Source: Clostridiales bacterium UBA4696 (GTDB lineage Bacteria; Bacillota; Clostridia; Oscillospirales; Oscillospiraceae). From it: a DNA stretch of 14,549 bases. Positions 1 to 8,125 of the stretch are shown here, piece after piece; position 1 is the first letter of the stretch, and each line of letters starts with the position of its first letter. The stretch spans positions 12,770 through 27,318 of the forward strand of contig DHKK01000020.1 of NCBI GenBank assembly GCA_002404795.1. The letters are read 5' to 3'. The position numbers and the translations under genes were made by a program. The notes below the pieces were generated by a model. The model saw nothing but the letters and a program-made list of their open reading frames with translations. It was not told where the DNA came from and searched no databases.

Positions 1-1305
1 GTTGCGGTCGGTGGTGTCCTTCGGGAACTTGGGCAGGACGTGGACGCCGATCTTCAGAAGCTCCTTCTCCTTCGCATCATAGGCCGTGTCGGACTCGATG
101 GCGTCCAGGATCTCCGTCAGCTCTGTGCCGAGGAACATGGACACGACGGCGGGGGGCGCTTCGTTCGCGCCGAGCCGGTGGTCGTTGCCGGCGGAGGCGA
201 CGGAAATGCGCAGCAGATCCTGATAGTCATCGACCGCCTGGATGACGGCGCAGAGGAACAGCAGGAACTGCGCGTTCTCGCCCGGCGTCTCGCCGGGCTC
301 GAGCAGGTTGACGCCCGCATCGGTCGAGATGGACCAGTTGTTGTGCTTGCCGGAGCCGTTGACGCCCGCGAAGGGCTTTTCGTGCAGCAGACAGACCATG
401 CCGTGCTTGCGGGCGATCTTCTGCATGAGCTCCATGGTGAGTTGGTTGTGGTCGGCGGCGATGTTGGTGGTGGTGAAGACGGGCGCGAGCTCATGCTGCG
501 CGGGCGCGACCTCGTTGTGCTCCGTCTTGGCGAGCACGCCGAGCTCCCACAGCTCCTTGTCCAGATCGTGCATGAACGCGGCGACGCGCGGCTTGATGGT
601 GCCGAAGTAATGGTCCTCGAGCTCCTGCCCCTTGGGCGGCTTTGCGCCGAATAGGGTCCGGCCGGTATAGATGAGATCCTTGCGCTTGCTGTAAAGCGCC
701 TCGTCGATGAGGAAATACTCCTGCTCCGGGCCGACCGTCGTGCGGACGGCCTTGACCTCGTCATGCCCGAACAGCTTCAGGATACGCAGCCCCTGCTTGT
801 TGATGGCCTGCATGGAGCGCAGCAGCGGCGTCTTTTTGTCGAGCGCCTCGCCGCCGTAGGAACAGAACGCGGTCGGGATATACAGGACCTGATCTTTAAT
901 AAAGGCGAAGGATGTCGGATCCCACGCGGTATAGCCTCTGGCTTCAAACGTGGCGCGCAGGCCGCCAGAGGGGAAGCTGGACGCGTCCGGCTCGCCCTGG
1001 ATGAGCTCCTTGCCGGAAAACTCCATGATCACGCCGCCGTCGGCGGTGGGAGAGATGAACGAGTCGTGCTTTTCGGCCGTAATGCCGGTCATGGGCTGGA
1101 ACCAGTGGGTGAAGTGCGTCGCGCCGAGCTCGGTGGCCCAGTCCTTCATGGAATTGGCGACGACGTTGGCCGCGGCCAGATCGAGGCGCTTGCCCTCGTG
1201 GATGGCGGCGTAGACATCTTTAAAAACAGCCTTTGGAAGCTTCTGCTTCATCACGGCTTCGCTGAACACATGGCAGCCAAAGAAATCCGATACAGTCTGC
1301 ATCAT
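1..1305 (-). CDS. glnN: Glutamine synthetase type III (GlnN), N-terminal 435 residues; C-terminus beyond the left edge
   Basis: This enzyme condenses glutamate, ammonia and ATP to glutamine in the cytoplasm. The minus-strand frame is open from the ATG to the window edge. It gives 435 residues of a family usually about 700 long, so roughly the last 40% is missing. Type III landmarks are clear: THWFQPMTG and EKHDSF near residues 65-82, then GGLRATFEARGYTAWDP near 117-133. GPEQEYFLI near 188-196 and EHNEVAPAQHELAP carry metal- and glutamate-binding acidic residues. KPFAGVNGSGKHNNWS near 307-323 is the ATP/substrate segment, and RLGANEAPP lies near 374-382. Two ATGs sit in tandem. The one at 1305 lies six bases after an AAGGGG ribosome site and is chosen; 1302 is also possible. 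A perfect consensus promoter and a hairpin-bearing leader lie upstream. The divergent neighbours (ANTAR regulator, gltB, gltD) complete the GS-GOGAT cycle. Confidence 0.96.
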   Translation of the reverse strand, partial: MMQTVSDFFGCHVFSEAVMKQKLPKAVFKDVYAAIHEGKRLDLAAANVVANSMKDWATELGATHFTHWFQPMTGITAEKHDSFISPTADGGVIMEFSGKELIQGEPDASSFPSGGLRATFEARGYTAWDPTSFAFIKDQVLYIPTAFCSYGGEALDKKTPLLRSMQAINKQGLRILKLFGHDEVKAVRTTVGPEQEYFLIDEALYSKRKDLIYTGRTLFGAKPPKGQELEDHYFGTIKPRVAAFMHDLDKELWELGVLAKTEHNEVAPAQHELAPVFTTTNIAADHNQLTMELMQKIARKHGMVCLLHEKPFAGVNGSGKHNNWSISTDAGVNLLEPGETPGENAQFLLFLCAVIQAVDDYQDLLRISVASAGNDHRLGANEAPPAVVSMFLGTELTEILDAIESDTAYDAKEKELLKIGVHVLPKFPKDTTDRN

Positions 1306-1334
1306 GAAAATCCCCTTTTTCAAAATAATGAAAG

Positions 1335-1379
1335 CGGCAAAGGTGCGCACAGAATCGATGCTGTACGACGCCTTTGCCG
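1335..1379 (-). promoter_or_regulatory. Long leader hairpin between the glnN promoter and glnN start; candidate attenuator or ANTAR target
   Basis: In the glnN transcript, CGGCAAAGG (from 1379) pairs perfectly with CCTTTGCCG (ending 1335). Inside it, after a small asymmetric internal loop, CGTACAG pairs with CTGTGCG (one G-U). The apex is CATCGATT, whose central six bases ATCGAT carry A at position 1 and G at position 4, the pattern described for loops bound by ANTAR proteins. The six bases are flanked by a C-U mismatch and I find only one such loop, so the match to the two-hairpin ANTAR motif is partial. The sequence after the hairpin in the glnN direction (CTTTCATTATTTTG) is U-rich but interrupted. 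In the opposite direction the stem is followed by five T, so it could also stop antisense transcription leaving glnN. The hairpin is certain from sequence; its function is inferred. Confidence 0.6.
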
Positions 1380-1399
1380 TTTTTACGTTTCCATGTGAA

Positions 1400-1409
1400 C
1401 CGGATCCGG
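1400..1409. repeat. 10-bp perfect palindrome CCGGATCCGG in the start of the glnN transcript
   Basis: CCGGATCCGG lies about 20-30 bases downstream of the expected glnN transcription start (near 1430). In RNA the wider segment can also pair as GGGTCC-CGCC-GGATCC, with one G-U. It could be a downstream operator or the first hairpin of the leader. It may equally be chance in GC-rich DNA. Confidence 0.35.
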
Positions 1410-1436
1410 CGGGACCCAAGCCGTTTGTTTGAGTGC

Positions 1437-1465
1437 ATTATACGCGCCGCAGCGGAAAATGTCAA
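1437..1465 (-). promoter_or_regulatory. glnN promoter, perfect sigma-70/SigA consensus
   Basis: On the minus strand TTGACA (1465-1460) is followed after exactly 17 bases by TATAAT (1442-1437). Both hexamers match consensus fully. The start of transcription is expected near 1430, giving a leader of about 125 bases before the glnN ATG. So strong a promoter on a nitrogen gene suggests that control is exerted after initiation, for example in the hairpin-containing leader, or by a repressor. Confidence 0.9.
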
Positions 1466-1544
1466 GCATCTGCCGCAAAAAAATGGTATTCGTTTTACTT
1501 ATCCCTGCGTTCAGCAGAATCAATAAAAATGATAGCGGCTTTTT

Positions 1545-1556
1545 GTTGACATCAAC
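1545..1556. repeat. Inverted repeat GTTGA-CA-TCAAC over the -35 of the ANTAR-gltBD promoter
   Basis: GTTGA at 1545-1549 and TCAAC at 1552-1556 are perfect inverted repeats separated by two bases, and they cover the -35 hexamer at 1546-1551. The position suits a repressor operator. The arms are short and no known binding site is identified. Confidence 0.35.
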
Positions 1557-1574
1557 GAAGCAGCTCGCTAAAAT
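1546..1574 (+). promoter_or_regulatory. Promoter of the ANTAR regulator-gltB-gltD operon
   Basis: TTGACA (1546-1551) is followed after 17 bases by TAAAAT (1569-1574), a five-of-six match to the -10 consensus. Transcription should begin near 1581, leaving a leader of about 60 bases to the ATG at 1641. It is back to back with the glnN promoter, the two -35 elements being about 80 bp apart. Confidence 0.85.
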
Positions 1575-1585
1575 AGAACCAAAAA

Positions 1586-1621
1586 TTCTTCACCATGCAG
1601 ACAAGTGTATGTTTGGAAGAA
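1586..1621 (+). promoter_or_regulatory. Possible nested stem in the leader of the ANTAR-gltBD mRNA
   Basis: TTCTTC (1586-1591) can pair with GAAGAA (1616-1621). Within it CATGCA (1594-1599) pairs with TGTATG (1606-1611, one G-U), closing the six-base loop GACAAG. A six-base loop on a six-base-pair stem recalls ANTAR targets, but position 1 is G rather than A and position 4 is A rather than G. I treat it as a weak structure of unknown role. Confidence 0.25.
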
Positions 1622-1640
1622 ACACGAAGGAGACGGGACG

Positions 1641-2225
1641 ATGCAGGAAACGCAAAAAAGCACGCTGCTTTTCGTGCAGGACGCCGCGGCGGAACCGGCG
1701 GCGCTCAGCGCGTTCGCCGCGGAGCAGCCGGCGCTGGCGCTCGTCACGGCGGACGGGCTGGACGAGACGGAGCGGAAGCTCGCGCAGCTCGATCCGGCGC
1801 TCGTCGTCTGGCAGTGTGACGCGCCGGGGCTGCCGGCGCTGCGGCAGTGCGTCCGGCTTGCCGGGAGCAGCGAGGCGGTCTTTTTATTGTTGGTCCGCCC
1901 GGGCACGTATGAGGCGGTCTGGCGGTTCGTGCAGGCAGCCGGGATCTGCGTGATGAGCTGGCCGATGCCGCAGGAGGCCTTTTGGCAAACACTGCGGAAC
2001 CTGCTGCTGTTCAAGAAGAGCCTGCGGGCCATGCAGGAGAAGACCGACCAGCTGCAGTCGCAGCTGCAGGACATGAAACGCATCCAGAAGGCCAAGAGCC
2101 TGCTCATGAACCAGCTCGGCATGTCGGAGGCCGACGCGCACCGCTGGATCGAAAAAGCCGCCATGGACCGCTGCGTCAAAAAACGTGAGATCGCAGAGAC
2201 CATTATCCGGATGTACGCATTATAA
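1641..2225 (+). CDS. ANTAR-domain RNA-binding antiterminator with a degenerate receiver (NitR/AmiR-like)
   Basis: The 194-residue protein ends in an ANTAR domain (about 143-194). It has the three-helix pattern IQKAKSLLMNQLGMSEADAH, then AAMDRCVKKREIAETII. Such domains bind paired hairpins in nascent RNA and prevent termination. Residues 5-115 look like a receiver fold, but the expected phosphorylation residues are missing. The acidic pair reads QD, the acceptor region reads LVVWQCDAPG with no Asp at the usual strand end, and the Lys-Pro site reads SWP. It is therefore probably not controlled by phosphorylation. A hydrophobic and Gln-rich stretch (about 118-148) is a likely coiled-coil linker for dimer formation. 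The start at 1641 follows AAGGAG at eight bases; an in-frame ATG at 1605 has no ribosome site. It is 23 bases from gltB and likely cotranscribed. From memory, Clostridium saccharobutylicum has a glnA-nitR-gltA-gltB cluster of similar logic. Confidence 0.85.
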   Translation: MQETQKSTLLFVQDAAAEPAALSAFAAEQPALALVTADGLDETERKLAQLDPALVVWQCDAPGLPALRQCVRLAGSSEAVFLLLVRPGTYEAVWRFVQAAGICVMSWPMPQEAFWQTLRNLLLFKKSLRAMQEKTDQLQSQLQDMKRIQKAKSLLMNQLGMSEADAHRWIEKAAMDRCVKKREIAETIIRMYAL

Positions 2226-2248
2226 TCATAAAGAAAGGGGCCAAAGCC

Positions 2249-5200
2249 ATGAAACAGCCGCACCAGTACCGGCCTTTGGAGCAGCAGCCGCAGCATGACG
2301 CCTGCGGCATCGGCGCTGTTGTCAATATCAGCGGACAAAGAACACATGAAACGCTCGACGGCGCGCTGAAGATCGTCGAAAAGCTCGCGCACCGCACCGG
2401 CAAGGACGCCGACGGCACCACCGGCGACGGCGTCGGCGTCATGACGCAGCTGCCGCACGCGCTGTTTCAGAAGGCGGCGCAGCAGGCGGGGCAGACGCTC
2501 CCGGACGCGGGCGATTACGGCGCGGCCATGATCTTCTTCCCGCAGGATCCGCTCAAACGCATGCGCAGCCGGAAGCTGCTGGAGATGATCCTCTCGCGCG
2601 AGGGGCTGGAGCTGCTGTTCTGGCGGGACGTGCCGGTCTGTCCGGAGATCCTGAGCGAAAAGGCCCGGAGCAGCATGCCCTACATCGCGCAGTGCTTCAT
2701 CCGCCGCCCGGATACGGCAGCGCGCGGGCTGGATTTTGACCGCAGGCTGTATCTGGCCCGGCGCGAGTATGAGCATTCCGTCTCCGGCACCTACGTCGTG
2801 TCCATGTCCAGCCGGACGATCGTCTATAAGGGTCTGTTTCTGGTCTGGCAGCTGCGGCAGTTCTACCCGGACCTGCAGGACGCGGACTATACCTCCGCCC
2901 TCGCGCTCGTCCACTCCCGCTTCTCCACCAACACCACGCCCTCGTGGAAGCGCGCGCACCCGAACCGCATCATCCTCCACAACGGCGAGATCAACACCAT
3001 CCGCGGCAACATCAACCGGATGCTCGCCCGCGAGGAGACGATGGCGTCCTCGGTCCTCGGCGATGGGATCGCCCGCGCCTACCCTGTCGTGGAGACCGAC
3101 GGCTCCGACTCCTCCATGCTCGACAATACGCTGGAATTTCTCATGTACAGCGGCATCGAGCTGCCGAAGGCCGTGATGCTCTGCATCCCCGAGCCCTGGG
3201 GAAAAGATAAAAACATGTCCCGGGAAAAGCGCGACATGTTCCACTACTACGCCACCATGATGGAGCCCTGGGACGGCCCGGCCGCCATCCTCTTCTCCGA
3301 CGGCGAGCAGGTCGGCGCCGTACTCGACCGCAACGGGCTGCGCCCGGCGCGGTATCTGGTCACGAACGACGGGTATCTCATCCTCGCGTCCGAGGTCGGC
3401 GCGCTGCCGGTCGCGCCGGAGAAGATCGTGCGCAAATCCCGCCTGCAGCCGGGCAAGATGCTGCTCGTCGACACCAGGACCGGGACGGTCCTCGAGGACC
3501 AGGCGATCAAGCACCGCTACGCCGCGCAGAACCCCTACGGCGAATGGCTCGATCAGGAGCTGCTGCAGCTGGCCGACATCCCCATCCCCAACCGGAAGGT
3601 CCCGGAATACACAGCGCAGGAGCGCAGCCGCCTGTACAAGATCTTCGGCTACACCTACGACGAGATCCACTCGGCCATTTTGCCCATGGCGAAAAACGGC
3701 GCGGAGCCGACGGCCTCCATGGGCGCGGATATCCCGCTGGCCGTGCTGTCGGAAAAGCACCAGCCGCTGTTCTACTACTTCAAGCAGATGTTCGCGCAGG
3801 TCACGAACCCGCCCATCGACGCGCTGCGCGAGGCGATCGTCACCGATACGACCGTCTACGCCGGCTCCGACGGCAATCTGCTGGCCGACTGCGCGGAAAA
3901 CTGCCGCGTTCTGCAGATCAACAACCCCGTCCTTTCCAGCCGTGATCTCATGAAGATCGAGGGGCTCCATATGCCGGGCCTGCAGGCGAAAAAGGTCTCG
4001 CTGCTGTATTACAAGAATTCCTCGCTCGCGCTTGCGCTCGACCGGCTTTTCGTCGCCTGTGACAAGGCGTATTACGCGGGCGCGAACATCCTCATCCTCT
4101 CCGACCGCGGCGTGGATGAGAACCATATCGCCATCCCGTCGCTGCTGGCGGTCTCCGCCGTGCAGCAGTATCTGGTGCGCACGAAGAAGCGCACCGCGAT
4201 CTCCATCATCCTCGAAAGCGCGGAGCCGCGCGACGTGCACCACTTCGCCACGCTTTTCGGCTACGGCGCGAGCGCCGTCAACCCCTATCTCGCGCAGGAC
4301 TGCATCGGCGAGCTCATCGCGGGCGGGGCGCTCAACAAGGACTATTACGCCGCCGTCGACGCGTATAACAAGGCGATCCTGGACGGCGTGATGCGCATCG
4401 CCTCCAAGATGGGCATTTCCAGCATGCAGTCGTATGAGGGCGCACAGATCTTCGAGGCCGTCGGCATCTGCAGGGACGTGGTGGACCAGTATTTTACCAA
4501 CACCGTCAGCCGCGTCGGCGGCATTGGATTGCAGGAGATCAACGAGGCTGTCCTCTGGCGGCATGACCGGGCGTACGATCCCATGGATCTGACCGCCGAT
4601 CTGACCGTCGATTCCTCCGGCTTCCATAAGCTCCGCTCCGGCAGCGACATGGAAGACCATATGTATAACCCCCTGACCATCCTCACGCTGCAGCAGGCGG
4701 TCCGCACCGGCGATTTTGACTGCTTCCGCCGCTATTCCGCCATGGTCGACGACGAGCAGCTGCCGCATACGCTGCGCGGCCTGCTCGGCTTCCGCTTTGA
4801 CGAGACGAAGGCCATCCCGCTCAGCGAGGTCGAGCCCGTCTCGAGCATCGTCCGGCGCTTCAAGACCGGAGCCATGTCCTACGGCTCCATCTCCGAGGAG
4901 GCGCACCGCTGCCTGGCCATCGCCATGAACCGCCTGGGCGGAAGGTCCAACTCCGGCGAGGGCGGCGAGGAGCCCACGCGGCTCGGCACCGAGGAAAACT
5001 CCGCCATCAAGCAGGTCGCCTCCGGCCGCTTCGGTGTGACGAGCGAATATCTTGTGAGCGCGAAGGAGATCCAGATCAAGCTGGCGCAGGGGGCCAAGCC
5101 CGGCGAGGGCGGCCATCTGCCCGGCAGCAAGGTCTGGCCGTGGATCGCGCGGACGCGGCACTCCACGCCCGGCGTGGCCCTCATCTCTCCGCCGCCGCAC

Positions 5201-6769
5201 CACGACATCTACTCGATCGAGGATCTGGCGCAGCTGATCTACGATCTCAAATGCGCCAATGAAAACGCGGAGATCTCCGTCAAGCTCGTCTCCGAGGCGG
5301 GCGTCGGCACCATCGCCGCGGGCGTCGCCAAGGCGGGCGCGCAGACGGTCCTCATCTCCGGCTACGACGGCGGGACCGGCGCCGCGCCCCGAAGCTCCAT
5401 CTATAACGCGGGCCTGCCCTGGGAGCTCGGTCTGGCCGAGGCGCACCAGAGCCTCATCGCCAACGGCCTGCGCGGCCGCGTGCGCCTTGAGACCGACGGC
5501 AAGCTCATGACCGGCCGAGACGTGGCCATCGCCTGCATGCTGGGCGCGGAGGAATTCGGCTTCGCCACCGCGCCGCTGGTGTGCCTCGGCTGCGTCATGA
5601 TGCGCGTGTGCAATCTCGATACCTGCCCGATGGGCATCGCCACCCAGCGGCCGGAGCTGCGGAAAAACTTCTGCGGCAAGCCCGAATACGTGGTGAATTT
5701 CATGGAATTCGTCGCGCAGGAGCTGCGGCTGATCCTGGCGAAGCTCGGCGTGCGCACCGTGGATGAGCTGGTCGGCCATACGGAGTATCTGCAGATCCTC
5801 CCGCACCAGATCACCCAGCGCGCAGCCATGGTGGACGTATCCGGCATTCTCGCCCACTGCGGCGGGGAAAACTGCCGCTATGACCCGGCGCAGCGGTTCG
5901 ACTTCAAGCTCGATGCAACGCTTGACAAAAAGGTCCTTCTGCCGCTGCTGCCGAAGAAGGGCAAGCCGGCCGCTCCAAAGCAGTGCGCGCTCGACATTTC
6001 CTGCACCGACCGGGCCTTCGGCACGCTCTTCGGCGCGGAGATCACGCGCCGCTGGGGCGGCACGCTCCCAGACGATACCTACCAGATCAGCTGCCGCGGC
6101 GGCGCGGGGCAGTCGTTCGGCGCGTTCTTGCCGAAGGGCGTGACGCTCACGCTCGAGGGCGACAGCAACGATTACTTCGGCAAGGGCCTGTCCGGCGGCA
6201 AGCTGGCCGTCTTTGCAGACCGCGCCAGCATCTTTGACCCGGCCGAGAACGTCATCATCGGCAACGTCGCGCTCTACGGCGCGACGAGCGGCAGCGCGTT
6301 TATTTCCGGCATCGCGGGCGAGCGGTTCTGCGTGCGCAATTCCGGCGCGACCGCCGTCGTCGAGGGCGTCGGCGACCACGGCTGCGAGTATATGACGGGC
6401 GGCACGGTCGTCGTGCTCGGACGCACGGGTCGGAACTTTGCCGCCGGCATGTCGGGCGGCGTCGCCTACGTGCTCGACCCCGAGCATAAGCTCTACCTGC
6501 GCGTCAACAAGGAGCTCGTCTCCGTCGAGACGGTCTCGCAGAAGCAGGATATCGCCCGCCTGAAGGAGCTCCTGCGCCGCCACGTGGAGGCGACCGGCTC
6601 CAAAAAGGCCCGCCAGATCCTGGAGCAGTTCGACGAGCGGATCCCGGATTTCAAGAAGATCATCCCGTACGACTACAGCCACATGCTGCAGCTGATCGGC
6701 CGCTTTGAGGCCGCCGGGATGACGCGGGACGAGGCCGAGCTCGAAGCATTTTTGAAGCGGGAGGAATAA
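2249..6769 (+). CDS. gltB: Glutamate synthase (NADPH) large subunit GltB
   Basis: The 1506-residue protein is full length for GltB. It releases ammonia from glutamine, channels it to 2-oxoglutarate and forms glutamate in the cytoplasm together with GltD. Cys19 in HDACGIGAVV is the amidotransferase nucleophile, exposed after removal of an 18-residue propeptide. The class II domain continues with HSRFSTNTTPSW near 222 and HNGEINTIRGN near 245. A central domain follows. The FMN barrel begins with GAMSYGSISEEAH near 873 and includes KPGEGGHLPGSK near 950. The 3Fe-4S cluster ligands are Cys1115, Cys1121 and Cys1126, in the C-x5-C-x4-C spacing of the family. A GXGXG beta-helix occupies about 1250-1440. 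The start follows an AAAGGGG ribosome site by eight bases. Only three bases separate its stop from gltD. Confidence 0.97.
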   Translation: MKQPHQYRPLEQQPQHDACGIGAVVNISGQRTHETLDGALKIVEKLAHRTGKDADGTTGDGVGVMTQLPHALFQKAAQQAGQTLPDAGDYGAAMIFFPQDPLKRMRSRKLLEMILSREGLELLFWRDVPVCPEILSEKARSSMPYIAQCFIRRPDTAARGLDFDRRLYLARREYEHSVSGTYVVSMSSRTIVYKGLFLVWQLRQFYPDLQDADYTSALALVHSRFSTNTTPSWKRAHPNRIILHNGEINTIRGNINRMLAREETMASSVLGDGIARAYPVVETDGSDSSMLDNTLEFLMYSGIELPKAVMLCIPEPWGKDKNMSREKRDMFHYYATMMEPWDGPAAILFSDGEQVGAVLDRNGLRPARYLVTNDGYLILASEVGALPVAPEKIVRKSRLQPGKMLLVDTRTGTVLEDQAIKHRYAAQNPYGEWLDQELLQLADIPIPNRKVPEYTAQERSRLYKIFGYTYDEIHSAILPMAKNGAEPTASMGADIPLAVLSEKHQPLFYYFKQMFAQVTNPPIDALREAIVTDTTVYAGSDGNLLADCAENCRVLQINNPVLSSRDLMKIEGLHMPGLQAKKVSLLYYKNSSLALALDRLFVACDKAYYAGANILILSDRGVDENHIAIPSLLAVSAVQQYLVRTKKRTAISIILESAEPRDVHHFATLFGYGASAVNPYLAQDCIGELIAGGALNKDYYAAVDAYNKAILDGVMRIASKMGISSMQSYEGAQIFEAVGICRDVVDQYFTNTVSRVGGIGLQEINEAVLWRHDRAYDPMDLTADLTVDSSGFHKLRSGSDMEDHMYNPLTILTLQQAVRTGDFDCFRRYSAMVDDEQLPHTLRGLLGFRFDETKAIPLSEVEPVSSIVRRFKTGAMSYGSISEEAHRCLAIAMNRLGGRSNSGEGGEEPTRLGTEENSAIKQVASGRFGVTSEYLVSAKEIQIKLAQGAKPGEGGHLPGSKVWPWIARTRHSTPGVALISPPPHHDIYSIEDLAQLIYDLKCANENAEISVKLVSEAGVGTIAAGVAKAGAQTVLISGYDGGTGAAPRSSIYNAGLPWELGLAEAHQSLIANGLRGRVRLETDGKLMTGRDVAIACMLGAEEFGFATAPLVCLGCVMMRVCNLDTCPMGIATQRPELRKNFCGKPEYVVNFMEFVAQELRLILAKLGVRTVDELVGHTEYLQILPHQITQRAAMVDVSGILAHCGGENCRYDPAQRFDFKLDATLDKKVLLPLLPKKGKPAAPKQCALDISCTDRAFGTLFGAEITRRWGGTLPDDTYQISCRGGAGQSFGAFLPKGVTLTLEGDSNDYFGKGLSGGKLAVFADRASIFDPAENVIIGNVALYGATSGSAFISGIAGERFCVRNSGATAVVEGVGDHGCEYMTGGTVVVLGRTGRNFAAGMSGGVAYVLDPEHKLYLRVNKELVSVETVSQKQDIARLKELLRRHVEATGSKKARQILEQFDERIPDFKKIIPYDYSHMLQLIGRFEAAGMTRDEAELEAFLKREE

Positions 6770-6772
6770 GCC

Positions 6773-8107
6773 ATGGGAAAACCGACTGGATTTCTGGATT
6801 ACGCGCGCATGGACTGCCCGGCGCGCAGCGCCGAGGCCCGCGTGGCGGACTGGGCCCCGCTCGACCTTCCGCTCTCGGAAAAAAACCGCCGCCGGCAGTC
6901 CGGCCGCTGCATGGACTGCGGCGTGCCCTTCTGTCAGGCCGGCGTGATGTTTGACGGCGCGCTGCTCGGCTGCCCGCTGCACAACCTCATCCCGGAGTGG
7001 AACGACCTGCTCTGGAACGGGAATTATGAGGGCGCGCTGCAGCGCCTGCTGAAGACCAGCCCCTTCCCGGAGTTTACCGCCCGCGTCTGCCCGGCGCTGT
7101 GCGAAAAGGCCTGCGTCTGCGGCCGGGTCTCGCAGCCGGTGACGGTGCGGGAAAATGAGCTTGCGATCATCGAATACGCCTTTGAAAACGACCTGATGCA
7201 GCCCATGCCGCCCGCCGCGCGGTCGGATAAGCGCATCGCGGTCGTGGGCTCCGGCCCGGCCGGGCTCTCCGCCGCCTATTATCTCAATCGCCGCGGCCAC
7301 CATGTGACGGTCTTTGAACGCGATCCGCTGCCGGGCGGGCTTCTGACCTACGGCATCCCGGAGATGAAGCTGCCGAAGCGGATCGTCGCCCGCCGTATCT
7401 CTCTTCTGGAGCAGGAGGGCGTCGTGTTCCGGACAAATTGCTGCGTCGGACAGGATCTGAGCCCGGAGGCGCTGGCCGCGGAGTTTGACCTTGCGATCTT
7501 CTGCTGCGGCGCGCAGCAGCCGCGGCCGCTGCCGTTTGCGGAGGCGGGCGGGGTATTCTACGCGCTCGACTACCTGCGCGCCTCGGCGCAGGCGCTCCTG
7601 ACGCAGGCAGGACCGGCCGTCACGGCGGCCGGGAAGCACGTCGTGCTCGTCGGCGCGGGCGACAGCGCGTCGGACTGTGTCTCCGTCGCCCTGCGGCAGG
7701 GCTGCCGCAGTCTCACGCAGCTCATCCGCAAGCCGCGCACCGCAAGCACGGAAAAGCGCGACCATGCGCACGAGGAGGCGGAGGCCGTCTTCGGCGCGGA
7801 CGTCCGGCGCTATGAGACGCAGATCGACAGCCTCAGCTGCGGCGCGGACGGCGCGGTCAGCGCCGTGACCCTGCGGGAAAGCGGCGAGCAGCTGCCCTGC
7901 GATCTGCTGCTGCTCGCCTCGGGCTTCTCGGGCTGCGAAACCGCGTCGCTTGAAGCCTGCGAGGCCGTCCGGCAGGCGGGCATTCCGGTCCTGACCGCGG
8001 GCGATATGGCCTCCGGCGCGTCCCTCGTCGTCCTCGCCATCGCCAGCGGCAAACAGGCCGCCGCCTGGGCCGATGCCAGCCTCATGGGCTACACGAATAT
8101 CCTCTGA
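6773..8107 (+). CDS. gltD: Glutamate synthase small subunit GltD, compact form
   Basis: GltD passes electrons from NAD(P)H through FAD and two 4Fe-4S clusters to GltB. The N-terminal ferredoxin-like region has Cys46, Cys49, Cys54 and Cys67, then a second set at Cys106, Cys110, Cys114 and Cys116. GSGPAG (159-164) is the FAD dinucleotide motif, and VGAGDSASD (about 293-301) is the NAD(P)H motif, usually GGGDTGTD-like in this family. GDMASGASLVVLAIASGKQAA near the C-terminus closes the FAD site. At 444 residues it is somewhat shorter than the usual 470-495; the shortening appears to lie after the NAD(P)H motif, around QLIRKPRTASTEKRDHAHEE. All core motifs remain, so it should be active. Its GGAGG ribosome site overlaps the end of gltB, implying coupled translation. 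A strong terminator follows. Confidence 0.95.
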   Translation: MGKPTGFLDYARMDCPARSAEARVADWAPLDLPLSEKNRRRQSGRCMDCGVPFCQAGVMFDGALLGCPLHNLIPEWNDLLWNGNYEGALQRLLKTSPFPEFTARVCPALCEKACVCGRVSQPVTVRENELAIIEYAFENDLMQPMPPAARSDKRIAVVGSGPAGLSAAYYLNRRGHHVTVFERDPLPGGLLTYGIPEMKLPKRIVARRISLLEQEGVVFRTNCCVGQDLSPEALAAEFDLAIFCCGAQQPRPLPFAEAGGVFYALDYLRASAQALLTQAGPAVTAAGKHVVLVGAGDSASDCVSVALRQGCRSLTQLIRKPRTASTEKRDHAHEEAEAVFGADVRRYETQIDSLSCGADGAVSAVTLRESGEQLPCDLLLLASGFSGCETASLEACEAVRQAGIPVLTAGDMASGASLVVLAIASGKQAAAWADASLMGYTNIL

Positions 8108-8125
8108 CCCCGCATCCAACACAGA

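Noticed and set aside
1335..1384. The leader hairpin read as a plus-strand terminator, with five T at 1380-1384
   Set aside because: No plus-strand gene ends here; upstream is the antisense side of glnN. It may block antisense transcription, but I keep the glnN-leader reading as the main annotation.
40..1398. Plus-strand open frames of 204 and 211 codons opposite glnN
   Set aside because: The minus-strand frame encodes unmistakable glutamine synthetase motifs. These plus-strand frames are compositional shadows without ribosome sites.
2221..2226. TATAAT between the ANTAR gene and gltB as an internal promoter
   Set aside because: There is no -35-like sequence 16-18 bases upstream, and the 23-base spacing fits cotranscription from the promoter at 1546-1574.
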